A stretch of 64,000 nt of DNA, from the NCBI GenBank assembly GCA_036365455.1, contig JAWQUS010000030.1, positions 21,038,001-21,102,000 on the forward strand, written 5' to 3'. The position numbers were made by a program, and so were the translations under genes. The notes under the pieces were generated by a model. That model had not been told where the DNA came from and ran no database searches. It was given only the letters and a program-made list of their open reading frames with translations. This stretch comes from Macrosoma leucophasiata (taxonomy: Eukaryota > Arthropoda > Insecta > Lepidoptera > Hedylidae). Positions 53,101 to 57,964 of this stretch are shown here, in pieces. How positions within the stretch are numbered: position 1 is the stretch's first letter; every line of letters begins with the position of its first letter.

Positions 53101-53226
53101 TATTAAAAAATGTTTTGAATTATCTTAAAAAATATCGAAGAAACTTTTTCCCCAACCTAATATATGTCCGCATACACGTTTTATATTTTGCTCTTTCAGA
53201 TGATCTTGATGACGATTTACTCGTGA
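20052..53226 (+). CDS. CalpC: calpain-family protein lacking catalytic residues (calpain C-like), 15 exons
   Basis: Fifteen exons joined in phase give 735 codons plus an unseen N-terminus. Numbering starts at the first full codon here. The calpain order is complete: LWEDPEFPA and MRPHEV (N-terminal), the core with FRFWVFGVW, VDDRLPW and LLEKAYAKLHGSY, FWMSFADFARAF, the C2-like domain with WRAGYNAGG, and a C-terminal penta-EF-hand ending MTIYS. Active calpains cut proteins in the cytosol in a calcium-dependent way using Cys-His-Asn. Here GDCW is GDAN (Ala99), GHAY is GTAY (Thr258) and RNPWG is RAVGG (Ala293), so it should not be a peptidase. Drosophila CalpC is the known precedent, and the symbol rests on that resemblance. 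Exons are extremely GC-rich and introns AT-rich. The gene spans 33 kb because transposons fill the introns. A role as regulator or scaffold is only inferred. Confidence 0.85.
20191..23640 (+). other. calpain intron, first part, no gene seen
   Basis: Start of a 16.95-kb intron (20191-37141). GC-rich patches at 21465-21510 and 22065-22260 show no coding or RNA signature that I can support. Otherwise AT-rich. Confidence 0.45.
23641..23840. repeat. interspersed repeat with GTTCCGTAGTAAACAAGGAA
   Basis: Copy 1 of a family also at 35589-35715 and 57965-58185. Conserved GTTCCGTAGTAAACAAGGAA, a (GTCT)n stretch, then TTAGCGCAAAAACTATT. Widespread in moth genomes in my knowledge, probably a LINE or SINE 3' end; class not certain. 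Confidence 0.6.
23841..24911. other. calpain intron, no gene seen
   Basis: Short degenerate GTGCAGT repeats at 24010-24050; otherwise AT-rich, nothing recognised. Confidence 0.4.
24912..25857. mobile_element. MITE with long terminal inverted repeats
   Basis: About 946 bp. Inverted ends start GGGTTCCCTACTTTACTGCG and continue for roughly 90 bp with few mismatches. Flanking 9-mers CAGTCAGAG (left) and GTGTCAGAG (right) agree at 7 of 9 positions, suggesting a decayed 9-bp target duplication (MULE-like), not certain. The subterminal zones are a ladder of TCGA-containing motifs (TTCATCGA, TTCGCCGA, TTCGTCGA). A second repeat is nested at 25245-25560. No transposase. Confidence 0.75.
25245..25560. 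repeat. nested interspersed repeat (GCGGCCCGCCCCGGCTTCGC family)
   Basis: Starts CAGCGGCCCGCCCCGGCTTC and runs to CTTCAGCTTTATAATATTAA. Related heads at 34122-34160 and 42652-42690. A very widespread arthropod repeat of class unknown to me. Confidence 0.55.
25858..27230. other. calpain intron; GT/CG microsatellite
   Basis: A degenerate (GTGCGT)n/(GAGTGC)n tract at 26334-26385; a GC-rich patch at 27060-27140. No exon supported. Confidence 0.4.
27231..28513 (-). mobile_element. mariner element, copy 1
   Basis: Same family as 51883-53159 and 62835-64000. The 5' tip on the minus strand retains TTTGGGGAAAAAGTC (28512-28495). The 3' tip near 27231 is degenerate. TA at the right edge fits the mariner target. 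Confidence 0.9.
27305..28333 (-). pseudogene. mariner transposase with one nonsense codon
   Basis: About 343 codons in one frame from ATG 28333 to 27305, interrupted only where a Trp codon (TGG in the other copies) is TGA, after NVRKRS. The N-terminal half has the paired helix-turn-helix DNA-binding region. The catalytic D,D34D residues are all present: TGDEKWI, HHDNARPH, YSPDLAPSDFH. One extra Lys (GYKKK) and one extra Ser (CNVSRL) compared with copy 2 keep the frame. Acts by cut-and-paste at TA. The style is that of the insect cecropia/Hsmar1-like mariners. Confidence 0.88.
28514..28869. other. calpain intron, no gene seen
   Basis: AT-rich; nothing recognised apart from a short (CAGA)n at 28802-28815. 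Confidence 0.4.
28870..29135 (+). mobile_element. LINE 3' end fragment
   Basis: T/G-rich stretch, then TGGAAGAAATCGCTGTGCAG and GATAAGGCCGCCATTTGTGC, ending AATAAAGAGTATTTTATTGTATTG. This is the familiar 3' end of a moth LINE family (from memory). No coding part left. Confidence 0.5.
29136..30004. other. calpain intron, no gene seen
   Basis: Pyrimidine- and C-rich patches at 29540-29565 and 29870-29950; no exon or repeat end recognised. Confidence 0.4.
30005..30700 (+). mobile_element. Jockey-like LINE, RT C-terminal fragment
   Basis: Across three + frames the segment reads LYKAQVRNF, AGI-LLSF, PKYQLGPLD, TDRLEHLSLRRDIG, VPLSLFLHRTTRRREKF and FLPRTCKLWNELPSEVFP, the C-terminal tail of Jockey-type reverse transcriptases. 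Many frameshifts and stops. Ends in an A-run (30690-30697). Confidence 0.7.
30701..31552. other. calpain intron, no gene seen
   Basis: CA-rich microsatellite-like stretch at 30960-30992; otherwise plain AT-rich sequence. Confidence 0.4.
31553..31672. repeat. heptamer minisatellite (CACACCG)n
   Basis: About 17 near-perfect copies of CACACCG. As 7 is not a multiple of 3, it gives long open frames in several frames that are not genes. Sits exactly at the 3' edge of the SINE at 31673-31930. Confidence 0.95.
31673..31930 (-). mobile_element. tRNA-derived SINE (copy 2)
   Basis: Minus-strand copy of the 18488 family: GCATGTATGTTTGAATGCAT tail side, body with TGTCCGGAGATGTC, and a degraded head at 31845-31930. 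The expected outer tail is replaced by the heptamer array. Confidence 0.65.
31931..33279. other. calpain intron, no gene seen
   Basis: GC-rich patch 32785-32990 with CGG repeats and CA-rich stretches; a C-run at 33032-33041. No supported exon. Confidence 0.4.
33300..33760 (-). mobile_element. R1/Jockey-like LINE, C-terminal fragment
   Basis: The minus strand reads VSQILTGHGCFRGRLFRM, then DVHHVLWECSLYSELRDGL, the region after RNase H in R1/Jockey ORF2 (TGHG...HVLWEC). The upstream part is in another frame. Decayed. Confidence 0.65.
33775..33874 (+). mobile_element. LINE 3' tip with (TTTGAG)n tail
   Basis: Conserved GACCTATCACAAGCAAATTC... followed by TTTGAGTTTGAGTTTGAG. The same tip occurs inverted at 59782-59865. 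Confidence 0.6.
33913..34055 (+). mobile_element. tRNA-derived SINE, 3' half (copy 3)
   Basis: Matches the 3' half of the 18488 family (GCCACCTGTTACACGGGCC, then GGAGATTACAGGCGTGAAG). Head missing. Confidence 0.65.
34118..34315. repeat. interspersed repeat (GCGGCCCGCCCCGGCTTCGC family)
   Basis: Head CTAGCGGCCCGCCCCGGCTT like 25245-25560, body AT-rich with TAATCGGTTAAGTGGTTTAG, ending in a TATATATTA tract. Confidence 0.5.
34316..35588. other. calpain intron, no gene seen
   Basis: A short (GGCAGCC)n tract at 35099-35132; otherwise nothing recognised. Confidence 0.4.
35589..35715. repeat. interspersed repeat with GTTCCGTAGTAAACAAGGAA (copy 2)
   Basis: Same conserved head, (GTCT)n and TTAGCGCAAAAACTATT block as at 23641-23840; truncated after the GAGACTTGAAATTTGA stretch. 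Confidence 0.6.
35716..37141. other. end of calpain intron, no gene seen
   Basis: A C-rich tract at 36740-36780. The intron ends with GATGTCCTCAG at 37141. Confidence 0.45.
37142..37266 (+). CDS. CalpC: calpain exon b (linker before the active-site motif)
   Basis: 41 codons + 2 bases. Continues MRPH with EVCAHPRFLGDESLE, then an acidic Ala/Pro/Asp-rich insert, ending HFAAR (split Arg). Donor GGCCAG/GTGGGC. Confidence 0.82.
37346..37480 (+). CDS. CalpC: calpain exon c (degenerate active-site Cys motif)
   Basis: WYLEPGEVGDANLCCAAAAL aligns with the calpain QGxLGDCWLLAA block. Cys-Trp is Ala-Asn, and the next Cys residues lie three and four places later. Ends with YSGAF + AG. The intron before it is only 79 bp. 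Confidence 0.85.
37481..38988 (+). other. calpain intron with palindromic element
   Basis: Holds short ACTCCCACACTCC repeats right after the donor, a relic GGGTTGCACCA element at 37976-38020 and the hairpin 38026-38138. No other gene. Confidence 0.5.
38026..38138. repeat. 113-bp inverted repeat, mini-MITE or hairpin
   Basis: Arms 38026-38068 and 38097-38138 are complementary over 42 bp with one bulged C. The 28-nt loop contains the smaller palindrome CGTTTCGAAACG. Tips read GAGATTCACAGACCGCACTA. Confidence 0.9.
38989..39129 (+). CDS. CalpC: calpain exon d (FRFWVFGVW, VDDRLPW, LLEKAYAK)
   Basis: Acceptor GTTTGTAG. Contains FRFWVFGVWREVAVDDRLPW and PLLEKAYAK, strongly conserved in calpain cores. 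Ends phase 2 (AA/GTCAGT). Confidence 0.9.
39130..40046 (+). other. calpain intron with short foldbacks
   Basis: Palindromes: TAGAAATTAAATT near 39310 faces AAATTTAATTTCTA near 39423; CGAAGATTGAT/ATCAATCTTCG at 39436-39465; an AGATCAGATGAAG foldback near 39557. No gene. Confidence 0.45.
40047..40230 (+). CDS. CalpC: calpain exon e (LHGSYAALRAG)
   Basis: Split Lys then LHGSYAALRAGSVARALQEL and SGGVVQSF, matching the calpain GSYEAL...E...TGG region. Ends LPLAPA/GTGAGT in phase 0. The donor lies 24 bp before the heptamer array. Confidence 0.88.
40254..40507. repeat. heptamer polypyrimidine satellite (TCTCCTC)n
   Basis: About 36 near-perfect TCTCCTC units, one CCTCCCTCC variant near the start. 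Pure pyrimidine on + and pure purine on -, with mirror symmetry. Starts 24 bp after a calpain splice donor. The long Ser/Leu and Arg/Glu frames across it are artefacts. Confidence 0.95.
40732..41200. mobile_element. MITE with AAAGGAGATGTTGC ends
   Basis: Inverted tips AAAGGAGATGTTGC (40732) and GCAACATCTCCTTT (to 41200) with more distant inverted similarity inside. Related to the outer element at 54235-55109. Confidence 0.6.
41343..41617 (+). CDS. CalpC: calpain exon f (degenerate His and Asn motifs)
   Basis: NGLIPGTAYCVTGLARV replaces the family's GLxxGHAYSVT, so the His position is Thr. Then a Gly/Glu-rich insert, then LVRVRAVGGRGQWAGAW, where RNPWG is expected and the Asn position is Ala. 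GAWARGSREW is kept. Ends GDF + TG. The acceptor could be CACAG/GAC (used here) or CAG/AGC 9 bp later, same frame. Confidence 0.88.
41850..42276 (+). CDS. CalpC: calpain exon g (FWMSFADFARAF and start of C2-like domain)
   Basis: Split Trp then MSFADFARAFPRLELVHVGP, the end of the protease core. WRAGYNAGG and ANPHFHVSV open the C2-like (CBSW) domain. A Pro/Ala low-complexity insert of about 25 residues (42058-42128) precedes CHVVVSVTQQY. Ends ADL/GTACGC. Confidence 0.88.
42277..43059 (+). other. calpain intron, proximal part
   Basis: Contains a short 3'-end repeat (GTAGGATGTCCACTGCTGCT, 42505-42550) and a GCCCGCGGCTCCGCCCGCGT repeat head at 42660-42690. No gene. Confidence 0.45.
43060..43762 (-). 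mobile_element. Jockey-like LINE, C-terminal tail (part of a split copy)
   Basis: The minus strand reads SLIRSQLDYATSIWNS, QLETVQRKFLRSLNYR and MLLYNICHYKFDC, the terminal part of a Jockey-type RT. It continues the fragment at 46883-47190; the CR1-like LINE 43763-46883 is inserted between them. Confidence 0.7.
45060..45107. repeat. (AATTG)n simple repeat inside the LINE
   Basis: Tandem AATTG units (AATTGAATTGAATTG), the kind of 3' tip seen on some moth LINEs; here it sits inside the CR1-like RT and marks a further small insertion or duplication. Confidence 0.6.
45814..46043 (-). mobile_element. probable solo LTR inside the CR1-like LINE
   Basis: Splits the RT between LVEER and LIQLL. On the minus strand it begins TGGAAGTGTTCCTCCGACG and ends GTAGTGGACGCTACA (TG...CA), about 230 bp, with TTGTATATATGCC as a possible TATA region. 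No target duplication could be made out, so the LTR identity is tentative. Confidence 0.45.
46884..47190 (-). mobile_element. Jockey-like LINE, RT middle fragment
   Basis: The minus strand reads DDLDRLTSYCYHNKLHLSLS and MNSKLHFDAHINIVMNRAF, then RLCGFVMRIC, where the CR1-like insertion begins. Contains the perfect palindrome 47086-47129. Confidence 0.7.
47086..47129. repeat. 44-bp perfect palindrome without spacer
   Basis: The left arm ends GTAAATCTA, the right arm starts TAGATTTAC; all 22 base pairs match. Lies in the Jockey fragment, where it duplicates a short coding stretch head to head. Confidence 0.9.
47362..47519 (+). CDS. CalpC: calpain exon h (C2-like domain)
   Basis: Acceptor GTCGGTTGCAG. 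Reads RTLDVTHESRAREVVTFFTL, then PPGQYLVVPHT and EAAFLLRILTDD, the calpain domain III pattern (R-EV...F-L-PGxYL-VPST...EG-F-LR). Ends phase 2, GTCTG/GTCAGT. Short GTTGACG repeats lie just upstream. Confidence 0.88.
47738..47807 (+). CDS. CalpC: calpain exon i
   Basis: Split Trp then EVNDDNVIIRDIAAEFVDER, ELP. A linker between the C2-like and EF-hand domains. Acceptor TTCTCTTCAG, donor CCG/GTAACG. Confidence 0.8.
47884..47937 (+). CDS. CalpC: calpain exon j
   Basis: 18 codons, PRVRTAIDKLVRKRNIEE, in phase on both sides; acceptor TTCATTCGCAG, donor GAG/GTAAAT. Linker helix before the EF-hand domain. Confidence 0.75.
48193..48411 (+). CDS. CalpC: calpain exon k (first EF-hands, degenerate)
   Basis: 73 codons from VDARLLRAVVSAGG through a triple DWR repeat to LELCRALVMLRDAALAGAMP and LLALLACWQ. 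It matches the penta-EF-hand pattern 'CR-LV-MLD-D-SG-L-..EF--L---W', but only one Asp remains in the loop. The donor CAG/GTACCG recurs at 48549, 48687 and 48825 in tandem copies, so the true donor is ambiguous; all give phase 0. Confidence 0.8.
48319..48963 (+). repeat. 138-bp tandem array spanning exon k and its splice sites
   Basis: Five copies of a GC-rich unit, period 138 for the first four (TGTTGGCAG at 48403, 48541, 48679, 48817). Each unit holds a 93-bp exon-like part (CCGTGCCGC... to ...TTGGCAG) and a 45-bp part that starts GTACCG and ends CCCCCAG. Units 2-4 lack 6 bp relative to units 1 and 5. The last spacer is 38 bp, and unit 5 carries a 1-bp shift. Confidence 0.93.
49022..49126 (+). 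CDS. CalpC: calpain exon l (EF-hand, ligands lost)
   Basis: 35 codons: HVFSRGGGRGGGGGSVSSYR, then LRALLWACGVSASNK. The helix pattern fits a calpain EF-hand (W--IF---D-D-SG-I---EL--AL---G), but the Asp-x-Asp loop is a Gly/Arg run, so calcium binding is unlikely. Acceptor CTGTTGCAG, donor AAG/GTGCAC. Confidence 0.85.
49138..49720 (-). mobile_element. Jockey-like LINE, RT N-terminal half
   Basis: Minus strand: AVYTDYNKCSDRIGHKLLLF, FAFYIRVDNRTQAVVV, VPSGVPQGSLLGPLLFFIFI, NDIEKWFHHSQF; the catalytic FADD is decayed to LAED. It stops at DAVQQELA near 49138, the same point of the RT where the fragment at 46884-47190 begins. The part above 49540 is frameshifted. Confidence 0.7.
49721..50107. other. 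calpain intron, no gene seen
   Basis: (CTTT)n microsatellite at 49733-49755, otherwise AT-rich sequence. Confidence 0.4.
50108..50835 (+). mobile_element. CR1-like LINE copy with inverted internal segment
   Basis: 50140-50326 encodes, on +, SANNLSLNSSKTKCIKFTTP and the following RT residues. 50328-50738 is the 3' UTR block in the opposite orientation. 50739-50835 is the 3' tip again on +, ending (TTTCTA)n. So one internal piece is flipped relative to both neighbours. Confidence 0.75.
50975..51107. mobile_element. palindromic MITE (CTGGGTTGCAC ends)
   Basis: 133 bp, almost all inverted repeat: CTGGGTTGCAC... and ...GTGCAACCCAG, with ATTGTAACATTTCA / TGAAATGTTACAAT inside. A relic of the same family lies at 37976-38020. 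Confidence 0.8.
51108..51484 (+). other. end of calpain intron, no gene seen
   Basis: Nothing recognised; ends with the acceptor GACTGGCGACAG. Confidence 0.45.
51485..51578 (+). CDS. CalpC: calpain exon m (EF-hand)
   Basis: 31 codons + 1 base: VLECLVLRFARRARLSADAY, VMALARLHLAH. Fits the calpain 'VLE-LV-RYA----IDFD-F---L-RL' helix-loop-helix with the acidic loop residues missing. Donor CACG/GTAACC. Confidence 0.87.
51771..51826 (+). CDS. CalpC: calpain exon n
   Basis: Split Glu then RYRSLDAKVKSNPLSLEE. Corresponds to the last calpain EF-hand region (F-xF-D-----I-L-L-EW). Acceptor GTCTCTTCCAG, donor GAG/GTACGT. Confidence 0.85.
51883..53159 (+). mobile_element. mariner element, copy 2, in the last calpain intron
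   Basis: Tips GGTTGGGGAAAAAGTCCTTT and ...AAACTTTTTCCCCAACC with TA on each side (51883-51884, 53158-53159). Without it the intron 51827-53199 would be about 98 bp. Complete at both ends. Confidence 0.93.
52058..53106 (+). pseudogene. mariner transposase with a stop and a 2-bp frameshift
   Basis: ATG 52058 opens 181 codons to a TAA that replaces a TTA codon just after VAKPG. Shortly after, an extra GT in a GT run (52622-52634) shifts the frame, and the remaining 160 codons run from about 52624 to 53106. The D,D34D residues are present (TGDEKWI, HHDNARPH, YSPDLAPSDFH), so the damage is confined to two neighbouring sites. Not functional as it stands. Confidence 0.9.
53200..53226 (+). CDS. CalpC: calpain last exon (MILMTIYS, stop)
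   Basis: Acceptor GCTCTTTCAG, then MILMTIYS and TGA. The calpain family C-terminus is WL-LTMYS-like, so an eight-codon terminal exon fits well. In phase with the previous exon. Confidence 0.85.
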   Translation: MILMTIYS

Positions 53227-54234
53227 CGGCTCCGCGTGTCGCCCCCGTCGTGCGTCACCTCGGTGTGCGCGAGCTGCCTGTTCCCCTGCGGCGGACCGCG
53301 TGTCGCCCCCCGTCGTGCGTCACCTCGGTGTGCGCGAGCTGCCTGCTCTGCTGACGATGCAGCTAAACACAGACGAACTCATCCTCGCCGATGTAAATAA
53401 GAGATAATATTTGTTGTAGCTATTTATTGTAGATAATTAATTGCGCCAAAGAGAGTATAGTTCCGGGCTAATCGTGTACAGTACAAAGTCCCTTTGTTTT
53501 CTATGTGGATACAATTATTTATATATTATATACAGAATTTTAATGGTGCTCATCGCGATAGTCATTGTCTAGGAGTCACCGGGAGAAATACGAAGGTTAA
53601 TTTAATTTGTAAGGGAATTCGATGTCGTCTCAATAGGGTCAGGTTCCGATGGGAACAATGAGCGCCGTCCGAGCACAGTAAAGTTCACGATTGATCATGA
53701 TTCATTCGAAATAACTGAATTCCTTATTCAAACAGGTGCAAAATGCCCTGTCATATTTTGTTGTTTTGTGGCAGTTACTATAACTAGAAATTCATGGAAC
53801 TTCGGCACTTTAGCTCGTGGGACTGAGGTGTTCAGTACGTGCAATATAGGGAGGGGTACCTTCGCCAGGGGTCCCCTCCGCCACCTCTCTGCGCTCCCTG
53901 CGCTCCCTCTGGCCGTCGCCGCCTCGGTGGGAGGTGGCTAACTGGCTACGCTAGAAACACGCTAGAAACTAGAAAGCGAGGAACATTCAATATTAATGTG
54001 ATGTCTACTGGTAGGTACACGTTGTATTTAAATTCCTTCTCATTAAAAGTTTGTACTGTTTGTGATTTATTGCTCAGTGGTTTGAGAAAATATTAAGAAT
54101 CTCCACGAGGCAATGGGTAATATACTAATTTTTATTTCAAAATGTTGTTGTAACCAATAAATAAACTGTAATTTATTATATAAGTTATCACATCTTCCTT
54201 TACGATTTTACGAAGTATATTTTATATTGTTATA
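53227..54234 (+). other. calpain 3' UTR and downstream sequence
   Basis: Begins with a tandem duplication: a 49-50 bp GC-rich segment (CCGCGTGTCGCCCCC...) at 53232-53280 and 53296-53345. Canonical AATAAA appears at 54156-54161 and 54160-54165, the first clear polyadenylation signals on + after the stop. No other gene. Confidence 0.5.
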
Positions 54235-55109
54235 AAAGACAAGTTCCACTTTGGGCCCGCACCTTGTACACTATATCAAAAGATAGAGAATAATACATAG
54301 AATCATGGCAAATTATTAAAAAAATAATTTGAATCGTTGTTTTTTTGTCGGAAATATTTATTTTATGTAAATTTTGTATGACAACAATATGTCACCATGT
54401 TGCTACTATAACATCAATGCCGTCTTTACCATAAGGGCACTCGGGGCCAGTGCCCAGGGTCCCCATCCTCAGAGGGCCCCGAAGGACCGACAACTCCGTA
54501 GGTGATAGCGTGATAATATGTAGCCTATGTGTTGACTCGACCTGTTAGTAATATTCATGCCAAATTTGAAGTAAATCCATGAAGTACTTTTTGAGTTTAG
54601 CCCGGACATGCATACAGACAAACAGACAAAAAGTCTAAAAATTAAATTTTTCGATATCAATTGAAGTTCACGCCCCAAAAATTCTTTTAGTCAATGTATA
54701 GTTTTGACTTTCCTATGATTTTATTATGCGAGTATGTGTGGTTATAGATTGGAATGAGATATGCCAATTGTTGGGTGCGTGTGTATGTGTAGGTATGTGT
54801 ATGTCAGTATTGTGAGTGTATGTATGAGTATGTGTGTGTAGTGTGTGTGTAATAACGCAGATCACAGTGAATTAAAAATGCATAGTTTGCTTTTTTTACA
54901 TTCCAAAAGGGCCCCGAATTCTTGTGTGCCCAAGGGCCCCAGCATAGTTTAAGACGGCCCTGTATAACATTCTTGTGTTTCAAATAAGTAATTGAAGGTA
55001 TTATAACCGATTTGAATAGCTGAAAATGATTTAGTATTTTATGCTTCTTCTCTCAATATAGTGTACAAGGTGCGGGCCCAAGCTCCATACATTTTGGAAC
55101 TTCTCCTTT
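54235..55109. mobile_element. MITE with GGGCCCGCACCTTGTACAC ends, hosting another MITE
   Basis: Inverted 24-bp segments starting GGGCCCGCACCTTGTACAC at about 54254 and its complement at 55058-55081. The outer tips resemble the AAAGGAGA element at 40732-41200. The hAT MITE 54415-54962 lies inside. Confidence 0.65.
54415..54962. mobile_element. hAT-type MITE with 8-bp target duplication
   Basis: 548 bp. Tips CAATGCCGTC and GACGGCCCTG (inverted, 8 of 10 match) flanked by perfect 8-bp repeats TATAACAT (54407-54414, 54963-54970). Contains GGGCACTCGGGGCCAGTGCC and a GT-rich microsatellite (54775-54850). No transposase. Confidence 0.85.
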
Positions 55110-55384
55110 GTTTTAGTGAGAGATTCCACGATGGAAACAAATCGATATTAAAAAGATCAATAGTTAATGTTGTTTTATTAGCACTGATCATTTCTTAATG
55201 GTTGATTTCTTAAACATGAGGTACAGTAGGTACTTACAGGTGTCGGGACGTGAGTGACGTGACGACCCTACCGCCCACCGCCCACCGCCCACCACACACT
55301 AGTGAAGTGAAGGCGAATTCTGCCGCTAATGGAGTCACTCAACCGAAAAAATGTCAAAGCATCCCATTCCCAATAGAGCTGTAG

Positions 55385-55475
55385 TACTTAAACGTAACTT
55401 CACGCCTGTAGTCCCCGAATGAGTAGGCAGAGATAAGTAAATGCATGCATTCAAGCATACACGCAAACACCTGTA
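55385..55475 (-). mobile_element. tRNA-derived SINE, tail only
   Basis: Complement of the 18488-family tail (AACTTCACGCCTGTAGTCCC, then ATGCATGCATTCAAGCATAC). Truncated. Confidence 0.6.
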
Positions 55476-55489
55476 GTCATAATAATAAA

Positions 55490-55835
55490 TAATTATGGCA
55501 ACCCATTATACGTCCCACTGCTGGGCACGAGTCTCTCCCCTTTTTGGGGGGAGGCCTGGAGCTTACTCCACCACGCTGCTCCAATGCGGATTGGTGGAGG
55601 TGGGTTGGGTGGTCAACCCGCTGTCGGATGTTTTCAAACCGCAACAAGGTTTAACGACTGCTATGCATCGATAGCAACTGGGACCGACGGCTTAACGTGC
55701 CCTCCGAAGCACGGAAACGCGCATTTAATTTGCCACTAGCGGTCACCCATCACACTACCCGACCGCGCCCGTAGTGCTTAACCGAGTAGATCGCTTCCGA
55801 TCTACACCAGTCGCTGGGCCATGCACGCTTCGCCC
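55490..55835 (-). mobile_element. 5S rRNA-derived SINE
   Basis: On the minus strand GGTTAAGCACTACGGGCGCG and the following GGGTGACCGCT resemble the internal control region of 5S rRNA (TTAAGCA..., GGGCGCGGTTAGTAC..., GGGGGACCGCTTGGG). A body with GTTAAGCCGTCGGTCCC follows, then a tail with CTCGTGCCCAGCAGTGGGAC shared with 14780-14925. It is a SINE, not a 5S gene. Confidence 0.6.
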
Positions 55836-55874
55836 TGTAGTACTGTAAGTACTTAAATACAATAAAGCCTTAAT

Positions 55875-56200
55875 TAAGACCTGAGCGTTATCTGCTACCG
55901 CCTACGGTAGCGGACACCGCGTGGTGATGCGGTATACGGCTGTACCGACTATGTTCCGCTGTAGTCGCGGAACTTAATACAAAATATACCCTATTGAGAC
56001 CTGCGCGTTATTCGCTACCGAGCTACGTGGGGAGCGTGGTGATGTGGTTAATGAAGTTCCGCAACTATGATGTTCCGCTCTAGTCGCGGAACTTCATACA
56101 AAATACACGAGCGAACCCCGCTCGCTAATTCCGCTGCCCACGTCCGTAGGTAGCGGAACACGTAGCAAATAACGCGCAGGTTTGAATAGGTTTCACCGTC
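55875..56200. repeat. foldback/tandem element with GTTCCGC...GCGGAAC stem-loops
   Basis: Two direct units of about 118 bp start AGACCTG(A/C)GCGTTAT (55880, 55999) and each ends in GTTCCGC-tctagtc-GCGGAAC-type hairpins. A third, inverted end (ATAACGCGCAGGTTT) closes at about 56190. Confidence 0.6.
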
Positions 56201-57964
56201 TCGCGAAAAACCTGCTGTCACCGCGATTACATCCGTAAATAACAGTAGGTATTTGGCATATTGCTTCTGTGTGGGTATCGAGCCCTCAGCAGGGACCTGC
56301 AGCCCATCAGCTAGTGTACACCTGTTATGTTGGTGAACCGTCAAAAATGTAAGTTTAGTATAAGAATAATTATCGTACCTTTGGTTTAGAGTTTAGACCC
56401 TGATGTCTCAGTTATATATACCTATAGGTTAGGATCCCACTGTAGAATCATTTCGATCATCGAGATAGGTATGCTGCAAACTGCAAACCTAATTTTTACG
56501 CGAATATTTATAATCTAGAAAAGTAGACCAATAAATATATATCTACTAGGTTGCCTCTCAAATATTTGGCCGCGAGATTTTTTTAATAAATTATTTTATC
56601 TTTAGCAGCCAGCAACTCTTATTTGCGGCCGATTGAATTTGCCTCCCGTATATCATACTATTGAGAAAAAATAGCTTTAATTTGATAAATAAATAATACA
56701 TGTAGGTAGATACGTCATGGACGTAAAAAGTTATCGGGGCGGAACGAAAATACGTAGGGGCGGCCAAGTGCGCAACGGCAGCCGTGATTTTTCAGAGTCT
56801 TTATACATATTGACGTGAGGTAGACGATATTCTATTGAAAAAACAATTAAAAAAAAATCCTAAAAAAAAAAATACTTGCTTCCATTTTTCGATAGGCAAC
56901 CTAGTGGATCATAGATTTATTATCTTAGCATATATTATTTTTACTGGTGGTAGAGCTCCAGTGATGGAGCTCGCGGGCGTAGGCACCACCGCATTACCTA
57001 ATATACTTGCCGCTAAATGGTAGTGTTCAACACTATCGTGTTCCGGTCAGGTGGTAATGTACGGCCCTGTAATTTCCGGCACAGAGGCATAAGACCTTAG
57101 GCCTCAGGAGTGGTAACGCATTTGCATTTTGACCTTGGTCTTTGTGTGGGTGTCTATAGGCTGCAGTCATCACTTAACATCAATGTGAACTGCATGCTTG
57201 TTTACCACTTCCATTACATAAAAAAAAATCTCTAGCTATATTATAAATATGTGATAAAATTAGGTTTTGCAGCATATCTGGATGAACGAAATGATTCTGC
57301 AGTGGGATCCTAACCTACTATAAATAAAGCATCTTGGCCCTTGGTCTCCGCTCCGTAGGCCGCAGTAGGAGTGGTACGCGGTCAATGATGTATTTTTAAG
57401 CTCATTGTACTCAGTAGTATGCACAGATCAGATCACTATACTAGTCTGTAACATAAGTAGTTACTTGATGTTAGTAGAACGGGAGATACGACGGGGGAGA
57501 AGAGAGTATAAGGAAATAGAATTCAAGGAGCAATTGAAACTCATGTTCTCTTATCAAAGAGTACTCATAGAGTAATAGAGTAATGTGATCAATCATGTCA
57601 GTGTCAATGTCAAATGTCAACAATGTCAGTGTCAATGTCAAATGTCAACAATGTCAGTGTGCAGTGTTGCCATATATACAGATTTTAGGCTATCGTAACA
57701 GATTTTACTTTATTTTTGTATAGATTTTGTATAAAATATCCTGATCTATGACAAAACAAAAAAAAAATAAGCATCCGCATAAGCAATTTAATCCGTGTCT
57801 GAAAGTCGGGGAGGGGGGCGATTTCTACTGCGGGGATGGACACTTTAGGAATATTATAGATGTCAGGCCAGGCCAGGTAACTTGTTTTCATGTTTCGCAA
57901 GATGTCGTTAAGTAGTCACTTACACGTACACCTCTATTATATTCAAACACTGTTGGGTATTTTT
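56201..57964. other. intergenic, no gene seen
   Basis: AT-rich. A 31-bp direct duplication (AATGTCAGTGTCAATGTCAA...) at 57594-57656. No exon or RNA gene. Confidence 0.45.

Noticed and set aside
55640..55835. 5S rRNA gene
   Set aside because: Only the internal promoter region resembles 5S; it is fused to a SINE body and truncated.
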